Below are positions 62,707 to 64,000 of a stretch of DNA of 64,000 nt, in pieces. The DNA lies in NCBI GenBank assembly GCA_963210315.1, contig OY723282.1:248001-312000 (forward strand), given 5' to 3'. How positions within the stretch are numbered: position 1 is the stretch's first letter; every line of letters starts with the position of its first letter. The position numbers and the translations under genes are program-made. Source of the stretch: Rhynchopus euleeides (taxonomy: Eukaryota > Euglenozoa > Diplonemea > Diplonemida > Diplonemidae). The notes under the pieces were generated by a model that was not told the origin of the DNA, ran no database searches, and saw only the letters and a program-made list of their open reading frames with translations.

Positions 62707-64000
62707 TTATACGCGCGGGCAGAGAGCTGCATCCGCGACCCCTGAGGAGGAGACAAACGCGGCGACGACGGGGGGCGGGGGGAGGGGGGGTGCCCCGAGT
62801 CGTGCCTGGGATGCTGAGACCGGGGCGCCCCTGGTGAAGGGGTCAGCGGCCTGCACATGGGTGGGGACCCATTGGGGATCGAGCTGCAGGCGGCCCCAGT
62901 CTGCAATGGCAAAGATCCAGCGCAGAAGCTGGTTTGCGAAATGGTTGCGTGAGTGGCCCACCTTTACGCACGCGACGACACCCGAGTTGTCGATGTGGAG
63001 GGTGACTCGGTGTCCGGGGTGGAGACGCGCTGCGAGCAGCACCGCAGCAGCTGCCGCCAGCATCTCCTTGATGAAGATGTGCGGCTTCTCCACCGTCGCG
63101 AAAGGCGCACGCACGACCAAGTCGGGGGAGACCACGGCCCAGACGCGCTGTGAGGCATCACACCACAGGGCGATTGCTGGGAGAGGCGGGGGCACGTCCA
63201 CCCACGCGTTGATCTCCATGGCGGGGAGCTCCTCGACCACCTCGTGCACCACCGAGGGGGAGACCCGCACTTGGTCGTCCCATCCGAGGAGGGAGCTGCC
63301 CACCAGGCGGCTGATCCTGCGAATGCAGGAGAGCGTAGACCACATGTTGCATAGACGGTGCCCCGCGATGTGGCAGAAACGCAGTGCCCTCCCCGTGACA
63401 ACACACAATTCCCGCGCTGACAGCGCGCCCGCCTTGAAACGCCCCAGTTCCGGGGAGACGAGGAATGCATTGACCCAGGCCTGGGAGGGGCGGTATGCAT
63501 GGAGGGTGAGGTTGAAGTCGATGCCCAGAACAGTGAACCTCCTGAGGGGGACCCCGGCCCCGTCCTCCACTTTGAACTCCGCTCCCACATGCGCAGCTCG
63601 CCGGCGCACGTCCGCATGGCGGGAGACGGCCTCGTCGGCGGTGTTGCCCAGCACAATGAGATTGTCAACCCACACGACACCCCTCTCCCAGGGAAGGATG
63701 ACCGACGCTGCTCGATGCGCGATGGTGGGGGCCCAGCACCAGCCCATGCAGAGAGCTGTCAGCCAGTAGGTGCTGTAACGACCCCTCTCCGGTGCCAGCT
63801 TCATCCCGAAGAAAGGGCGCACGTCTGTCGCAAGCGGGATCTGGTAGAACCAGGATCGAAAATCCTCGAGGATGGCATGGTCTGCAGCCGCGATCCGAGT
63901 GGCGGCGACGATGATGTCCGGTAAACCCATGGGCGGCGGGGGACGCATGCATTCGTTGAGCTTTATTGCATTCGTCACCAGACGCGAACCTCCCGAGGAT
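62707..64000 (-). CDS. DIRS-like reverse transcriptase/RNase H, 5' truncated by the window edge
   Basis: The minus frame is open to 63999; the residues at the edge (SRLVTNAIKLNEC) already belong to the RT fingers. RT motifs: DFRSWFYQIPL (first Asp), GMKLAPERGRYSTYWLTALC, and VVWVDNLIVLG at the YxDD site, where the second Asp is Asn. RNase H: ALWCDASQRVWAVV (Asp), FIKEMLAA (Glu), LHIDNSGVVACVKVGHSRN (Asp) and WVPTHVQAADPFTRG. This order and the last motif are typical of DIRS-type tyrosine-recombinase retroelements (DIRS, Ngaro, VIPER). No integrase is seen downstream to the stop at 62707. Recombinase or gag would lie outside the window or be absent. Confidence 0.82.
   Translation of the reverse strand, partial: SSGGSRLVTNAIKLNECMRPPPPMGLPDIIVAATRIAAADHAILEDFRSWFYQIPLATDVRPFFGMKLAPERGRYSTYWLTALCMGWCWAPTIAHRAASVILPWERGVVWVDNLIVLGNTADEAVSRHADVRRRAAHVGAEFKVEDGAGVPLRRFTVLGIDFNLTLHAYRPSQAWVNAFLVSPELGRFKAGALSARELCVVTGRALRFCHIAGHRLCNMWSTLSCIRRISRLVGSSLLGWDDQVRVSPSVVHEVVEELPAMEINAWVDVPPPLPAIALWCDASQRVWAVVSPDLVVRAPFATVEKPHIFIKEMLAAAAAVLLAARLHPGHRVTLHIDNSGVVACVKVGHSRNHFANQLLRWIFAIADWGRLQLDPQWVPTHVQAADPFTRGAPVSASQARLGAPPLPPPPVVAAFVSSSGVADAALCPRV

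Overview
The window is nuclear DNA of a GC-rich unicellular eukaryote (protist or alga; I cannot name the lineage). The genes have eukaryotic architectures: DUF4116, MORN, WD40 and ankyrin repeat proteins, a tail-anchored cytochrome b5 and a ubiquitin-specific protease. There are spliceosomal introns (GTATG donors, T-rich-CAG acceptors), no operons and no prokaryotic signals. More than half of the window is mobile or repetitive DNA, dominated by cut-and-paste DNA transposons, with a DIRS-like reverse transcriptase at the right edge.

Layout. 1-991: no gene seen. 992-12842: four tandem ~2.9 kb units, each with one minus-strand gene for a ubiquitin-like + DUF4116-repeat protein. 12803-14264: a damaged ubiquitin-like + WD40 gene split by a 345 bp MITE. 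14873-15517: ankyrin protein. 15618-20750: long inverted-repeat element R, a 3.3 kb hAT-like transposon (A) and a MITE (J). 22615-24006: low-complexity protein with a Cys/His cluster. 25217-26075: two MITEs with clean target duplications. 26397-29193: MORN gene with one 181 nt intron. 32032-55186: cytochrome b5, two exons separated by a 22.76 kb intron. 55502-57458: a small zinc-finger-like gene and a palindrome-ended MITE (B). 59380-62145: CCCGGG-rich inverted repeats. 62707-64000: reverse transcriptase/RNase H fragment.

The main result is the cytochrome b5 intron. Only about 181 nt is ordinary intron; the rest is a nested stack that can be unpacked insertion by insertion from target-site duplications. 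Element L2 (palindromic, TA target) received P (3 bp TSD ACC, within a MITE), MITE2, M, N (TA) and Q (TA). N carries a USP-pogo transposase fusion and another L copy; Q holds a complete hAT with a perfect 8 bp TSD. Next to L2, sharing a TA, lies D, an apparently unclassified transposon whose large ORF is split by hAT MITE X (8 bp TSD). D also contains I, which contains E, F and G. Removing X, N, Q or P restores a reading frame or the family consensus at each site.

Two themes run across the window. First, several unrelated transposon families have ends built from arrays of short self-palindromic words. Second, a cluster of genes joins a ubiquitin-like N-terminus to a repeat domain, and one transposon carries a deubiquitinase domain.
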